Source: Primula veris
Taxonomy: Eukaryota > Streptophyta > Magnoliopsida > Ericales > Primulaceae
Reading direction: 5' to 3'
Assembly: GCA_963682055.1 (NCBI GenBank)
Contig: OY821748.1
Span: 31,541,661 to 31,605,660 of the forward strand
DNA length: 64,000 bases
This document shows, in pieces, positions 45,590 to 59,207 of the stretch. The position numbers and the translations under genes are program-made. Position 1 is the first letter of the stretch. Every line of letters starts with the position of its first letter. Under the pieces are notes generated by a model that was not told where the DNA came from, searched no databases, and saw only the letters and a program-made list of their open reading frames with translations.

Positions 45590-46678
45590 TAGGGGTGTCA
45601 AAAATATTATAGACCCGAAAATCGTACACTAAATACCTAAAAATCGTAAACACTGACCCGTCACGAAACAGTTTTTGGGTTTCCCTAATCCGACTCCGCT
45701 AGTTCTTAGGATGGGTATGGTTCTCAACTCTATACCGTGGACCCGTAGACCTGACCCGCAGAACCGACCCGCATACCTGAATTATAGAACCGCAATATAT
45801 ACCATTATTTTAAAAATATATATACATATGCGCAACAAAAATTGGATAAATGCACGAGAAAAAATATAAGAAGAAACTAATAAAACAGCGAGTGAAAAAA
45901 GAAGAAACGTTTTTTAATATGTGCGAAGATACGGTTGAAGATTTAACATTGAACAATTAGTTTTTATGATGTTTTTATACTTGTTTTGTTTTTCATTAGT
46001 TGACGCTTCTTTACTTTTTTTTTCTTTTTTTTTTCTTATGGGGTTTTTTCCCCATATTTTTACATTTTTATCATTAATAATATAAAAATATGTGTTTTTC
46101 CCACCATTTAATAAAAAAATAGTTGTTAATCTTTGTTCTGATTCCAAGTTTTACGATTTGTTTTTAATTCAGTCTATCTTTCTAAATAATTTTGGAAAAT
46201 CATTAATAATAAAATGGATAATTAAGAAAATGAAAAATAGAACCAGTTTGTAATGTTTAAGTGACTGTGTAATGTTTACGTAATTCAGTAATCAACCAAA
46301 CACATTGTTAACCAATATGAAGCAAAAAAATTGATAGTACCTCGTTACATTATTTATTTTTAAGAAGTGAATTAAGAAATAACTTGGAAAAATATATTCA
46401 TTATCAATATGTAAAAATACCATTTAGAAAAGAACATCTAGAAAATTAGAATAAATTTTACGAATTTTGGATATTTTGGGTAAATAACCGCAGCGAGAAC
46501 CGTTATACAGATTACAAATACGGATATGGGTCGGGTAAAAAAATTTAAATAGACCCGATTCGACCCGTACATGATGAGAGAACCGCTAAAACTGTTACCC
46601 AAATACACAAAAACCGTTACCCGAATATCCAAAAACCGTCGGGTCGGGTCGGATCGGGTCGAATAAAATTGACACCTA
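45590..46678. mobile_element. hAT-like non-autonomous element (1.09 kb)
   Basis: The left end TAGGGGTGTCAAAAATATTA and the inverse of the right end TAGGTGTCAATTTTATTCG are of the hAT TAGGGGTGTCAA type. Subterminal GACCCG/CGGGTC repeats are dense at both ends (ATAGACCCGAAAATCG and GGGTCGGGTCGGATCGGGTC). No transposase motif was found, and the 8-bp flanks do not match well. Confidence 0.65.
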
Positions 46679-46870
46679 CTACTGAGAAATATATATATAT
46701 ATCATGTATCAATTAATGATTAATATTTGTTGTTACCTTATTTAGTGCTATATTGTAAAATATATGTCAACTACAATCATAGTAAATCAATTGGTGAATA
46801 TATATCATGTATCAATATATAATGATTAATATTTGTTGTTAGCTTATTTAGGGGATATTATTTTATAGAG
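46679..46870. repeat. Local ~110-bp repeat copies
   Basis: Two further copies of the repeat seen at 45,470-45,575 (ATATCATGTATCAATTAATG, TTAATATTTGTTGTTACCTT, AATCATAGTAAATCAATTGG). Confidence 0.7.
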
Positions 46871-47793
46871 TTATTATATAATTGTATCTATGTTTAATTA
46901 TCAATAAAACACACAGATTTTTGTTTATAATCAATAACATATAGAATTATTTGTTATCTTTCTACATCATTTACTTTTAATAGTTTTAGTCCTTACCTTG
47001 GTTAATTTCACTCATCACCTTCTGCCATTTCCGTGTGTTAACTCGATGCAGGTGCAAACACACTTGGAACTATTATTACCACTCTCTCCCAAGACCAGAG
47101 AATCTATATTGCAATAAGATAAATTATACTTTTGTGTCATAAGTTTGGTAGATGTGAATTTTTTGGTTGTATTTGTTAGAATGATAAGTTTGGTACAAAC
47201 AGATATTCTTCAAGGAGTCAATAGCATATATTGTGCAAACTTAAGAAGTCTCTAGACTTAAGCACACATATGGATCTTAATTTATCCATTTTGATCAGTC
47301 TATAAAGTCTTATGACTTTGATCAATGGTCGAATAAGTAGTTAAAGTACTGGAAGCGTGATGAGTACGTTTTGATAATTTTGATACTGTGTAAATTAATT
47401 TAAACATCATATATGATGTGAGATTGTTATTTACAGTAAATGTATGATCATCCAGATAATTAGATATTATATTTATTTTGTATTTGGCATTGATAGTAGA
47501 TATAAATCTAGCTCATAGCGAGATTGTTAAAATATGGTAAAATATTTAATGAAATATCTTAAATAATTAAAGATTAAATATAGTTTTACCAATAATTTAG
47601 TATTTAATCATTTTGATTAGTAGACTTAGATTTTAGTCGAGTAGTAATTCTAGAAAATCAACATAGAGTTAAAGATTACATCCTATCTTTCTAGTAAACT
47701 CTTTATAAAGACTTTTTCGGTAAGGTCTTAGATAAATAGAGGGAATGAGAGTTTAATGTAGAAAATCATGGCTTTATGTATAAGTGGAAGATT
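46871..47793 (+). mobile_element. Probable 3' internal remnant of an older Copia element
   Basis: No clear coding motif. The stretch ends in the purine-rich AAGTGGAAGAT directly before an LTR start (TGTTAGAATGATA) at 47,794, the layout of a Copia 3' end. A copy of TGTTAGAATGATAAG also occurs at 47,177. The call rests on this boundary only. Confidence 0.35.
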
Positions 47794-50700
47794 GTTAGAA
47801 TGATATACTAAAAGACATGATTTATTGTTGGTTTTTAGTATTTATTTATTAACAATGAATGATTTATTTGAGAATTCATGTGAGCAATGTTGTGCATATT
47901 ATTTATCTGTACATGCGTCTTTATTTTGTATAGTAATTGATTTGGTGTGTAGAGTACGGGTTACACACGGAATATCAAATCATTGGTTCTTACAGAATAT
48001 ATATTTTAGCGTTCACAACTTTAGATGGAGTGGACAACCATCGGTATAGTTGTAGCACAGAGTTTTAGTAGGTAATTCCTGACTACATGGAACGGTTAAG
48101 TTCTGACTCTTTGTGCTAGTATATTTAGAGTATAATGAACAGGACAAAATGGTATTATTTTATGGTATTGACTAGAATAAAATAATTATAACTAAGGAAT
48201 TATTATGATTGCTTATACTCTTAATCCATAGATTATTTTCGGTACACATATTTATAATATATATTGCTTTGATTTACAATGAGTGAAATTTGTTGTGGTC
48301 AACAAACCCATACGTTGTGTAGTAATATTATTTATATGGTGTGTGTCTATAATCGAAGGAATTCACGTCTCTTAACAAGGATTGATGATCTCCCCTCGAG
48401 AAGTTTATAAGTTTTGTTTGTGTCAAATCTTGCAAATGGATTTTATATCCGACACAACAAATAAGTTAAGTGGAAAGGTCGAGGAAATAATATGCCGAGT
48501 AAAATGATTGTCAGTAATTTATTTACTTGGTTGATATTTGTGATATTAGCGTGAGTAGAAAATTAAGTATTTAATAATGTGCTCTCAAATATTATTTTGA
48601 GAAGAATTAAGAGTGCAATTATGTTCTCTAATGTAAATGAATATAATTTACTGATAGATTATCCTATGATTATAAAAATATTAATTCAATAATATTATAT
48701 TAGCCTTTTAATTAAGACTAGATAATATTTATTAATTAAATTATAATCTAATTAGGGTTAGAGATTTAGTTTAAGTAAAAGTCTTATTCCTCTTGTGCAT
48801 TGAGTCCTTACTGTAGTATATAAATATACTCCTATGCTGTGGAAAAGAAAAGAAGTCTCATAAAATATTTTTGCAGCCTATAAATATACTTCTATGTTGT
48901 GGAAAAAAAAAAGTCTTATAAAATATTTTTCTAGAATTTCTATATCAGTTGAGAGCCATAAGAAGTAAACAATATTATAGAAATACGGTAGAAGATCAAG
49001 TGTGATATAACTCTGCTCGTGAGGTATTTCTGTATTGTTTTTATTAAATTCATATAAACTATAATCGGGATCAAAGGCCAATTTTTCCGCTGCAAAATTA
49101 AAAGTGTTTTCAACAATCGGTAACAGAACCATGATTATACTGTATTCTGTATTTAACTTAATTTATATATATGATGACTGAATAGATATTTAATCTTCTG
49201 CGATTAAATTTTCAATTGTTTGTTTGTTGATACGGTAACCTGTCCTGTAACATCTGTTGTGTACTGTAACATCTATTGTGTACATATAAGGACATGATAT
49301 GTTTTATTTTACGAAGACCCAACTGTATGTGTTTTAAACATTTGACTTGGATTTATATTACAATATATGTAGTCAATGATACGTTGTGGGTATTGCTAAT
49401 TGGAAGTAGATATATGCATATGGTCTATATAATTGATTATTGATCTAGCATCTAGAAACATCATGTATACAAGTTGTATATATATCTTTGCTATTGTATG
49501 GTATTGCATACGGTTGAAATAATAGTGAAATTCACTGGGATTGAATTTTAACAATTGTAATTGATTTTCGTAAATTTAATCAAAGGACCATGTTTTGTAA
49601 ATTTAAAGTGTCCAGGGACCACTACTCGTAAATTTAAAGAAAGAAGAGACTCACTTTGTTATTTCTTTACTTTTTATGTAATTATGGAATGGTACTTATA
49701 AGTTGTTACTTTAATGAACCAGACCCATGTAACTAAACATAAACAATTTTGATCAAAAAGAGTTTCAGAAAATTACAGTTTGACCCACTAGTTACAGATT
49801 TGGACATATATAGTATTACAGTTTATATATAATCTGAAAATCTGCATGTAATTAATTATTAACTATTTAAATTTAATTAATTCTTGTAATTGATTAATAA
49901 TAGTTAAGGTGTAATTAATTATTAACTATTTATATTTAATTGATTTTTGTTATTGATTAATAATAGTTAAGGTGTAATTAATTATTAACTATTTAAATTT
50001 AATTGATTTTTGTTATTGATTAATAATAATTAAGGTGTAATTAATTATTAACTATTTAGATTTAATTGATTTTTGTTATTGATTAATAATAGTTAAAGTG
50101 TAATTAATCATGAACTATTTAGATTTAATTGATTTTTATTATTGATTAATAATAGTTAAGGAGTAATTAATTAATAACTATTTAGATTTAATTGATAATT
50201 GTTATTGATTAATTATAGTTAAGTTTTAATTAAATAGAAACTATTTATATTGAATTGATATTTAGTTTATTGATTTATAATAGTTTGAATTTGATTACCT
50301 GGATTAATTAATATTTTTTATACTTAATTAATTTGTTTTAATTAATTAATAACAATTAGATTTAATTAATAGTTAATTGAATTGACTGAAACAAATTATA
50401 AGTGATGTATTTAATTATCACGCGTTGGCTATAGTTCCTTTCTCCACATCTGATGATATTAATTACACATCACTAAGTATAATTTGTATCCCTAAAACTT
50501 ATAAATAACTAAGTGGGAGAGTGAATTTATTTCGAATAAATATCACGGTCTCCATCACTATTTTATAGATGAAGAAATTATTTTACGCGTTGGCTATAAT
50601 GCCTTCCTCTCCATAGGATGGAATAATTACGGAATCATCAAGTATAAAGTATAAATATTTTGTTAGTATCTAATCATCTCTCCATCTAAGAGATTATATA

Positions 50701-53400
50701 CTAGAACAATGGATTTATAATGGCCGATGGTATTCACTTAGATATAATTATTATTATCCCTCTCTATCTGAGACTATGTTAATATTTACAGGACCAAAGT
50801 TATGTCAAATATTTAATTTTTACTTTGGCATTTGTCTAGACAATAAAATTAAATGGCTAAACAAGCATATCGAATGTTAAATAATATACGTCCTCCCATC
50901 GAGGCATATTATTTACAGTGATTAGCCTGGTGGTGGATTAAAGTTTTAAATATTGGATTAGGGACCATATTTATTAATAATTCATAATTATTTTTGTTGC
51001 TCATTTAATATTTTATTAGAAATAGTTTTCTCATGATAATAAATAGCATTTATACCACTAGTTATTAAACTTAAAACATTAAGTTGTTTCTTTGAATTAT
51101 TATAACTCAAAAATAAAACTTAGATATTTTTATTTGACTGCTAATAAGAAAAGTTTTGTGTTTTAAGCTATGTCCATCGGTTCCGAGTGAGTGGGTAACT
51201 AATTAGTTGACCCAGGCTTATCAGAGATGGATTGAATATAATTTGATGAGATATAGCGGTAATACATAATGTCATTCATGACTAATGTATTGCGTCATTA
51301 GCATCAATTTATGCTATATTTCTATGACATCACAATGAATCTAAAATGTAAGTTTGAGATTCGAGATTGTGATAATAGAGAAAATAACATCTGAAATTTC
51401 ATAAACACAATAATGACGAACATACACAATTTAAGGATCATGTTCTTGAACTATGGATTCTTAAAGGTGAAATCAATGGTGAAAGCCAAGTTGATAGTTA
51501 AGGCACCAAAATGTCTCATGAAAGTCTAGTGTTGCTTAGGTTAATGAAAAGTTTCTGTTTCTAAACCGAAAGGTTATAAGAAAAGGAAAAAGTCACATGA
51601 ACCGGTAGAAAGTCATTTAAAGTAATATTGTCTGATACATTTAACTTAAAATTAAGCTATAAGTTATATCTCTTTCACTTGTTGCTGAAAAATATTTAGT
51701 GATTGTATCTACCGTAAGCTGTTATGTAGATATTGGAATCACTAATCATGGTTGCAATTTATTGCAAATGTTCTAGTAAACCAGACAGTTTTGTGATGGC
51801 GATATATTATACTTTTTGGAAGATTGCACAAGGTGCAAGTAGTTAGAGTGGAAGATATTAGAATTGATTAGTATTAATCATACATTGATAATATTAGACA
51901 TTCTATATAGACTTTCCATTAGAAAGAACTTCAGTTCGGTTTCTAAGATAATGGATGAAGACATTTTGTTTATTTTAATAACTCTTCGGTTATTAGGTAA
52001 AATAGACAATTTGTCGGATATGGTAAATAAGTGAATGATCTTTATATTATTGTTAAATTCTAATTCTACATAGCAATTAAAATTTGAATAATATTATTAA
52101 CATACCATATTAGAGAAATTAACTTTAAAGTAATGAACTATACATAATTTTGGCATGTACCTAAGTTATTTTAATCTAAAAAGGATGTCAAAGTTGGTTT
52201 AAAATGGTCTATTTGGATCATTGAAAGTGGAGGCACTACCAACGCTTGAATCATGTTTAGATAGTAAAATGACCAAGTGATCTTTCACGATCAAAGGTTG
52301 TATGAGTTAAAGAAATGTAAGGATTAGTTCATTATGATTCGTGTAATACTATGAGATCCATAATACATGAGTTTTTTGAATAGGCGGTCATATTTATTTG
52401 TGACTATTCAAAGTAAATTTACATTCATTTGATGCGTTATACGTTTAAGTGGTTTGAATTATTCAATCCATTTAAGACGAAGACAGATAAGTATATTGGA
52501 AATGTATATCGACACTTTGATTTGAACAAGGCGGCGAGTAACTCTTTGGATAGCTAGTGGACTACTTATGAGATGTAGAGATTATATCCCAGTTTAATTC
52601 ATCTAGTAAATAATCATCAAACAGTGTAGTAAAATGAAGGTAAAAAGAGTCTTATAGGAATGGTTAGGTTGATGGTGAGTTATTCAGTTAATTTTATTCA
52701 TTTTTAGGATACGTAGTAGAAAAATTAGCATACATTTTCCACTCGGTTTTATCTTAGCTATTATCTAGTACTTCCATAGAACTTTATATTTGGTGCAAGC
52801 CTAGTCTTAAGAAGTTCTGTTACGTGGGAGTCCAACACACATGTTGAAGGAAAAAGAAAAATAATTTTGAATCGAGTATTGATGTTTGTTTTTTGTATGT
52901 TATCCAAAAGAAATGAAAAATGGTTTCTTAGTGTCCTAAGAATCGGAAGTCATTGTTAGCACACATTGATTGATCTTTGGAAAAGGATAAGATGTTACCA
53001 CGAATCCAAAATAAAGTTAGCTTGATAGTAGTTAAGAGTAAGTAAATTGACATTTATTTTTATTATATACCTATAGTTAAAATTAAAATGTCACATGATG
53101 GACTCACGGATACGTTTTCTCAGTGGGAGAAATCGAGTGATTTATGCAGATGATGTTGGTGTATGGCTATAGTAAAACTACTCTCACATTAACACGGTAG
53201 AAATGAGGTACTCCAATTTAGAGAAATTGGTAAAGTATGTGTGGTTGTATATTTGCTGCTCTACGGGCGGATTTTGTAAAGTAAACATGTTACTCCTCGA
53301 AATGCGGTAAGATTAGTCACGAAGTGGATAGTAACACGAATGACCCACCGGATTTCATCAAAAAACAGAAATATAAAAACAAAATTTACTACATATTAAA
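47794..53400 (+). mobile_element. Old Copia retrotransposon remnant with ~1.3-kb LTR
   Basis: The LTR (47,794 to about 49,111) runs from TGTTAGAATGATATAC to TTTTCAACA with TGTT...AACA ends. It is followed by CGGTAACAGAACCATG, a decayed form of the initiator-Met primer site TGGTATCAGAGCCATG. Downstream, translated shreds keep Copia order. A lysine-rich Gag tail lies near 51,480-51,600 (PKGYKKRKKSHE). A protease-like C-Y-V-D-I-G-I-T-N-H stretch lies near 51,720. SIRKNFSSVSKIMDED lies near 51,920-51,960, and a GAG-pre-integrase remnant (LWHV, KRMSKLV-NG) near 52,150-52,210. Reverse transcriptase, RNase H and a 3' LTR were not found before the next element begins. Frames are heavily interrupted. 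Confidence 0.6.
49848..50230. repeat. 63-bp AT-rich tandem repeat, about six copies
   Basis: Units begin GTAATTAATTATTAACTATT at 49,848, 49,911 and 49,974 and onward at 63-bp spacing. Each junction places AATAGTTAA before TTAACTATT, a potential 9-bp stem. The repeat lies in the long leader of the old Copia remnant. Confidence 0.85.
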
Positions 53401-53414
53401 ATATAAAAATGTGT

Positions 53415-53631
53415 TGTGTGATATATTATATTAGTATATATATATGGAGACATAATTATAGAGAGAAATAAATGAAACTCTTATTCATTGATAAGTGTGT
53501 AGAATACAATGACCGCTCAGACTCTTTATATAGGAGAGATGAGAAGGTTTACATAAAAGAAACATTATCTTATAAGGCTCAAGCCCCGTCTCGGAGTAGG
53601 GCCCAAGTACAACCATAATAACCATACAACA
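53415..53631 (-). repeat. 3' LTR of the reversed Copia
   Basis: TGTGTGATATATTATATTAG at the left edge and GTACAACCATAATAACCATACAACA, in two parts, at the right edge form TG...CA ends on the minus strand. It also has TCTTTATATAGGAGAG (reverse TATA region), as in the other element's LTR. Confidence 0.75.
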
Positions 53632-56600
53632 CTCCCACTTGCTTGACTTAAGTTCTTCATCTTTGTTTTCATGAAGTGTAATATGTCGAGTTGAAACATA
53701 TGTTCATTCGCTAATGGTGACACATAAAAACCTTAAGTTTGGAAAACCCAACGTGGGACACAAATCGACACTTAGGAGAAAAATAGTGTTGCTGAATGAT
53801 AAAGGCCAAAGCACTATACAGTATAAGTGCGCACATAAACTTACTACCGAACTTGTGTCTCGTTAAAACCTTGCCAAAAAAAATCCAGTGGGAAAAAAAC
53901 TTTGGTCGAAGGGAAAAAGAGTACACGACGGTCAGTACAGTAGCTAATGAACTAACCATATCAGAAGTGACTAATCAAAACCTTGTCAGAATAAACCAAA
54001 TGGGAAAAACCTCTGATCGAATGACAAAAGAGTGCACCATGGTTAGAAGTATACAACTGGACACTCCTCCTGATTTCAGCAATCCTTAGTGAGAACGGGA
54101 TTATAAATATGTCTCGCTAAAAATATTGTCAAGGTAAACCCAGTGGGACAAACCCTTGAACTAAAAACAAAAAAGAGTACACAAGCATTTGTCAGGATGC
54201 CCCCTCAATTGCACATGATAGGGTGCGAGGATTTTGATTAAATAGTAATTAGTAAAATAAGCATTCTTCTGGATGCTCCCCCCTCACTTGCACATGAATG
54301 AGTGCAAGGATTTCATATTTCAAGAAAGAGTACAAGCATTCTACTGGATGCTTTATTTTTTACTTGAACATGACTGGGTGTAGTAAAATCCAAACATGCA
54401 ATAGAACGAGCATGCGACGGGATGCTCTTGTACTTCATATGTGAAGATTTGTTTTGACGAGATATACCAAATAGTATAATCTAGTCGTGTCTCTCTTGAT
54501 CGATAGCATCATGTTGTCCTAAGACTAGACTTCATCTAGATTGTGAGACATAACACATGTACTTCATATGGCTAATACCAGTCTTCAAGATCTCCAAGAT
54601 CTCATCTTATTCGTAATGGTAAAGACGTAATCATCTAGGAAGAGTCCCTTATGCAAGTTTGATTAGTAACCGGCATTGGTATAATCGAAAAAGGGTTGCG
54701 TTAATTCGACTATCGAAGGGGGTAGGTACACTAGATGACGCAAATGGGATAAACAAGCCCACTTTCAAAATTACCATAAGGTAAAGGAATATGTCTTTAG
54801 TGCCATTTCGGTGGCAGCGTGTTAGCGTGATACTGTGTCGAGATGCTCGTCCTAGCACATTAGACCGAGTACAATGAAGCATTTATTGTACTTAAATATG
54901 AACATCATGGTTTAATATCTCATCATCGTCTCATCAGGGACGGGCCAGGTCTATATCAATGTCTAGTGATCGAACGATCATGGAAAAATCTGACGTCTTA
55001 GTGTCATGATGACTAAAGCGTCACAACACCTTCTGGGTGTAGTCTGAATCATAGACTTATATTCAGTATTTAAGGGACTCGATCATCAGGCCGAGTCACT
55101 ATCGTGTCTTCCCAAGATCCTTCATCTTGAAGGGTAAATCCAAAATGTGGATTGCTTCATAACACAGAAGGGCATAATACTTGTTTAAGTATTCCAATAT
55201 GATCAAATACTCACTTAGGTGGGTATACCACATCCACTCAGATTATATTAATCCATACAGTGAGCATCTCAGTCAATTGAGATCGTGTTCCGTGGTCAGG
55301 AACTAGTTTATTCAAGCACATAAAGTCACACAGGTATCTTCATCTACATCTCTTGTCTAAATCCCTATGGAGATAAAATATGACCACATTCATGGCTGCA
55401 TACTCAGTTTTTCAGAAACTACTAAACTAGTAAAGTATGAGACAATTATAACGTCTATTACGAGGAAGTAAAACATCTCGTTATTAATTCCAAGTTGTGA
55501 GAGAAGCCTTACACTAGTAGGCGAGCACTTATATAGTCTCATTATTCTCATCACGCTTCCTTATGAATACCCAAATAAACAAACTAGTTTAAAATTGGAT
55601 GGTGTTTGAACAACAGGTCCATACACACTTCGTTCGCTAAGGAATTTGACTTGGAACGTAAGTTTCCATATATGCCAGTATGATCTTTGTTGGTTTGTAG
55701 CAATGATACATGGTTCCCTATCATCATTTGCTCATATTATCAGTCGTCACCGAATATATGAACAAGTAATCAATGATAATCTTGTTTTGCTTCAATATCG
55801 TCTAAGATGTCATGATCGACAGATATTGCGAGACTCTTAGGATGAGGAGGAATTACACATCTCCTTGATCCTTTATAATCTCGTGCGACAAACGAGTTTC
55901 AGTTCACCTCTCCAAGGGATGAACAAATTAAGAACCGGTAAACTTCCAATGTCTTTGATTTTGACGATTGTCTAAACCTCGCTTGGCTAGGAAAGCATCA
56001 GGCTCGTGGCAGTTCGAGACAAATAACCCTTGTCTCGGTTATCGATTCGAGGAAAAATGTCCACGAAGAGCATTAGTATCAGGCAAACAATTCGCCAGTG
56101 ACCCAATAGGATTAAAAATTGTTCATCGAGGCAATTTTCTTATCCAATAACAGATGGGTGATGAAGGAACATGCTTAATATAAATTCATAACACTGCTTA
56201 TGTCATACATTTTCCAAGCTATTATTTTGGTGAATGATCGCTCCAATGTGTCAATTTCAGACAATTGTTAACCATAGACGTCATTACGTCTCAAATGCAG
56301 CGGAGAAATAACATTAATGCCTTAACTTTCATATCGCGAGTAACAACAAACTCGTGTTTTACTCATCAAAGATGGCATCCAAAAAATTTGGACATCACAT
56401 TTTCACACATCAGGGTGACTAATATGTGGTGACGGAATAACATCAACGTCTAAACAGTCATTTCGCAAGTATGCTTTGCGATTTTGCTCATCATAGATGA
56501 CATCCAACATGTGTTGGGAATTCTGGATTAGTTATCATATAAAATGACCAGTTTACATGTTTATGGTTTGCACAAGCACAATTTTTTTTTCGAAACGACA

Positions 56601-57030
56601 GGTTCAAAAATAGTTTTTCTTTTAATGTGAATAGGTTCTCATTGATCGAACGACAAGTCGATACCGAGGTATCGATCAAGTAAGACGGTGAGGGTGGTGG
56701 GAACGAATGGAACTTATACACCGACATCATTAGGATAGCAACTATCCGGCTATATCTTTCTTAGACATCGTATCCAAATAAGTGAAGCTATTTGAGGAAG
56801 GTTTATAATTTTTCCAACTTAAATGTGAATATATATGATTTCGCAAATTTACATATTGTAAACATGGTAGTGATAAATATATATATTGTACATGTTGCCA
56901 TAATCAATAATTCTAACATGCTAGCACATATTCCTAATAAGAAAATCAAATTAATTAAGGTTACCAATCTAGGATTTATTAATAATTATCAATTTACACT
57001 AGTAAGATCTAAATAAAAATTATACAAATC
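53415..57030 (-). mobile_element. Second Copia element, related to the first, reversed, 5' end not found
   Basis: A 217-bp 3' LTR lies at 53,415-53,631; read on the minus strand it starts TGTTGTATGG and ends ATATCACACA. It is preceded by the purine tract GCAAGTGGGAG. The rest parallels the first Copia in reverse: the repeated CCCAGTGGGA/GGATGCTCC 3' region (53,730-54,430), an RNase H remnant (YTNAGY near 54,665-54,690) and RT-region phrases such as those for GATCGTGTTCCGTGGTCAGG. A Gag-like segment lies at 56,030-56,300, and leader sequence up to about 57,030 matches 39,500-39,660. Stops are frequent. A 5' LTR could not be located further right, so the element is truncated or its 5' end has decayed. 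Confidence 0.75.
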
Positions 57031-57451
57031 TATTGCTTTTATGTGTAAGTTTTATTCATCATAATTCAAAAAATACATCACATCATGCAAGGAAACAATT
57101 TTAATTGTTTAGTTAATTAGCAAGATCTATGTTTGGATATGTTTACCAAAATCGGGTAGGTTTTAAATACATGTATTGATCTATATAGAGGTAATTAAAT
57201 ACATGGACCATATTTGTATTTTAAGTCAACTATCTCAGCTATAGCCTTATTGCAGAGTCAGTCCTGAAAATTTATAACGTCAAACAAGCCGGTATACAGT
57301 TTTTAGTAGATTCATATACTTAACCCTACCTTTAAATTAAGTAACAGTTACGATGTTGCGTTGCTAGGGTTTTCACTAGCGTGTAATTTATTTGTCTGGT
57401 AGACATCACATGATATTTAGTTTTAGATAGCTAGGCATCTATCGCCGCAAG
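57031..57451. other. Undefined DNA, possibly 5' leader of the reversed Copia
   Basis: No gene seen. Weak similarity of layout to 39,200-39,450 (AATTAGCAAGATCTATG versus GATTAGCTAGATAC-type phrases in reverse) suggests part may be element leader. Not certain. Confidence 0.3.
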
Positions 57452-57787
57452 TAGGGATGGCAATTTCACGGGTTTCAACCCGACCCGAGGACAAAGTTGC
57501 ACTTTTACCTGACCCGACCCATTTGACCCGTTTTTAATTTTTTTTTTTTTTAAAAAAAAAAAATTAAATCTCATAAATGTCAAAGATTTGAAATAAAATT
57601 TGTTAGTTAGATTAAAAAATTATTTGATTTAAAACTATAATATAAAAATAATATAAAAGAGAGAGTTTAATATATATGAGAGAGAACTTTTACTCATTTA
57701 AAACCGACCCGATCCGAATATAATTACAATTTTACCTGACCTGCGGCGGGTCGGATAGGGTTAAAACCCGCGAAATTGCCATCACTA
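57452..57787. mobile_element. hAT-like MITE (336 bp)
   Basis: TAGGGATGGCAATTTCACGG at the left faces CGCGAAATTGCCATCACTA at the right, an imperfect inverted repeat. Subterminal CGACCCGA/GGGTCGG motifs on both sides match those of the larger hAT-like element at 45,590. No clear 8-bp duplication. Confidence 0.75.
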
Positions 57788-59207
57788 GCAACGAGTCTAT
57801 TGCAATAACAAGCAAGCAGGTGTCCAACATCATATCATACAAACGCATAATGTGATTACAATTTAACATGCAGTTGCTATTTTTTTATTAGGCCGGTTAA
57901 CAGACAAGGAACCAAACAAGTAGCATGTATTACGTATATGTATAGGTCTACGTATGCTTAATAATTTATATGCAAGCTGGTACATGCATGTTACTTACTA
58001 GTAATTAATTATATAACGAAGTTGGAATTCACATCCAATACACGGAGTAGCAGTGATTTTTATTATCAAAATTTTTATCGAGTTTCCTATGTAATTCCAA
58101 TGTTTTCAAATACGAGGCAATCAGTTGCATCTTGCATGTTTCGATTTGGGAGCTATCCTATTCCATGGTGAATTAGGTGTATCGGAGACGTCTCATGATA
58201 TATTTCCTTAAAAAATAAACAAAGTGCCATCTCCCTCTTCCAAAACTAGGACTGTTTCGTGAGGAGAGACTAGAAGTCTAGAAACCTAGAATTATGAGTG
58301 AAAAACTGAAAATTGTTCTTGGTTGTGTGAAGCTAAAGCGATGTAAGAGTAAGATTGTCAATCAAAATACATGGTAAACAAAATTACATATTCTCAATCC
58401 TACTCCAAACAGAATAGGCTCCATCTCCTCCTAGCTCCTTACATATTTTATTCATAAACATGTTTCCTTAGTGTTTTTTAACCATATTGGTTCCTATGGT
58501 TTGAATATGGTACAATATCTATTGAAGTACGCTAATGAGTTAGCGATATGCCTATGATTCAAGATTTCAATCTACTTTGGTTGAAAATGTCAATATTTTG
58601 CATTTTTGCTTACTATTGTTTGCTGAAAATGTAGTCCTTGAGGAGTTTACTTTTATGAAATGCCATGATAGTCGTTGGTTTTATAAAATTGAGTAATTTC
58701 CTAAAGAAGAAAACATGTAACCCAATATAAAATGAACTATACAATTAAATCGAAGAATATAAAATAGAAATTTGAAAATGGAAATACCGAAAAGAACGAA
58801 GAGCAAAGCATCGCTTGACTTACACAAGCTATAGTTACACTGAGTTTTTCAGCAACACGGCATATTTCTCTGCATTTTAGGATATTCATATACGTCAGAT
58901 CTTTATCATAGTGTTTACTAATACATTGTTTGGAGTATTTTGATGTATAGGTTTTTTTTTTTGCTTTTAGTTATTGTTTTTTAAATTGATTACTGTTCTT
59001 GTTCCTATAGTACTTCATGAACCAGACTAATTTGTACTCTCTCTCCTAAGAATTTAGTTGTAAGCTGAAGTGCGATAAAATTTACCCTTGACTTATTTGT
59101 TTCCTACCTTCAAGATTGTTCTTGTTGTTTTTATCTTTTTTCGATCTATAGTTAATTAAGTTCATATTTCAGGTAGGAATTAGGGAATTCTCTAGCATTT
59201 CAAAGAC
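57788..59207. other. Upstream region of the WEB1-like gene
   Basis: No gene recognised. A TTTCAG acceptor-like site at 59,167-59,172 ahead of the ATG suggests a 5' untranslated intron; its donor was not identified. Confidence 0.35.
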
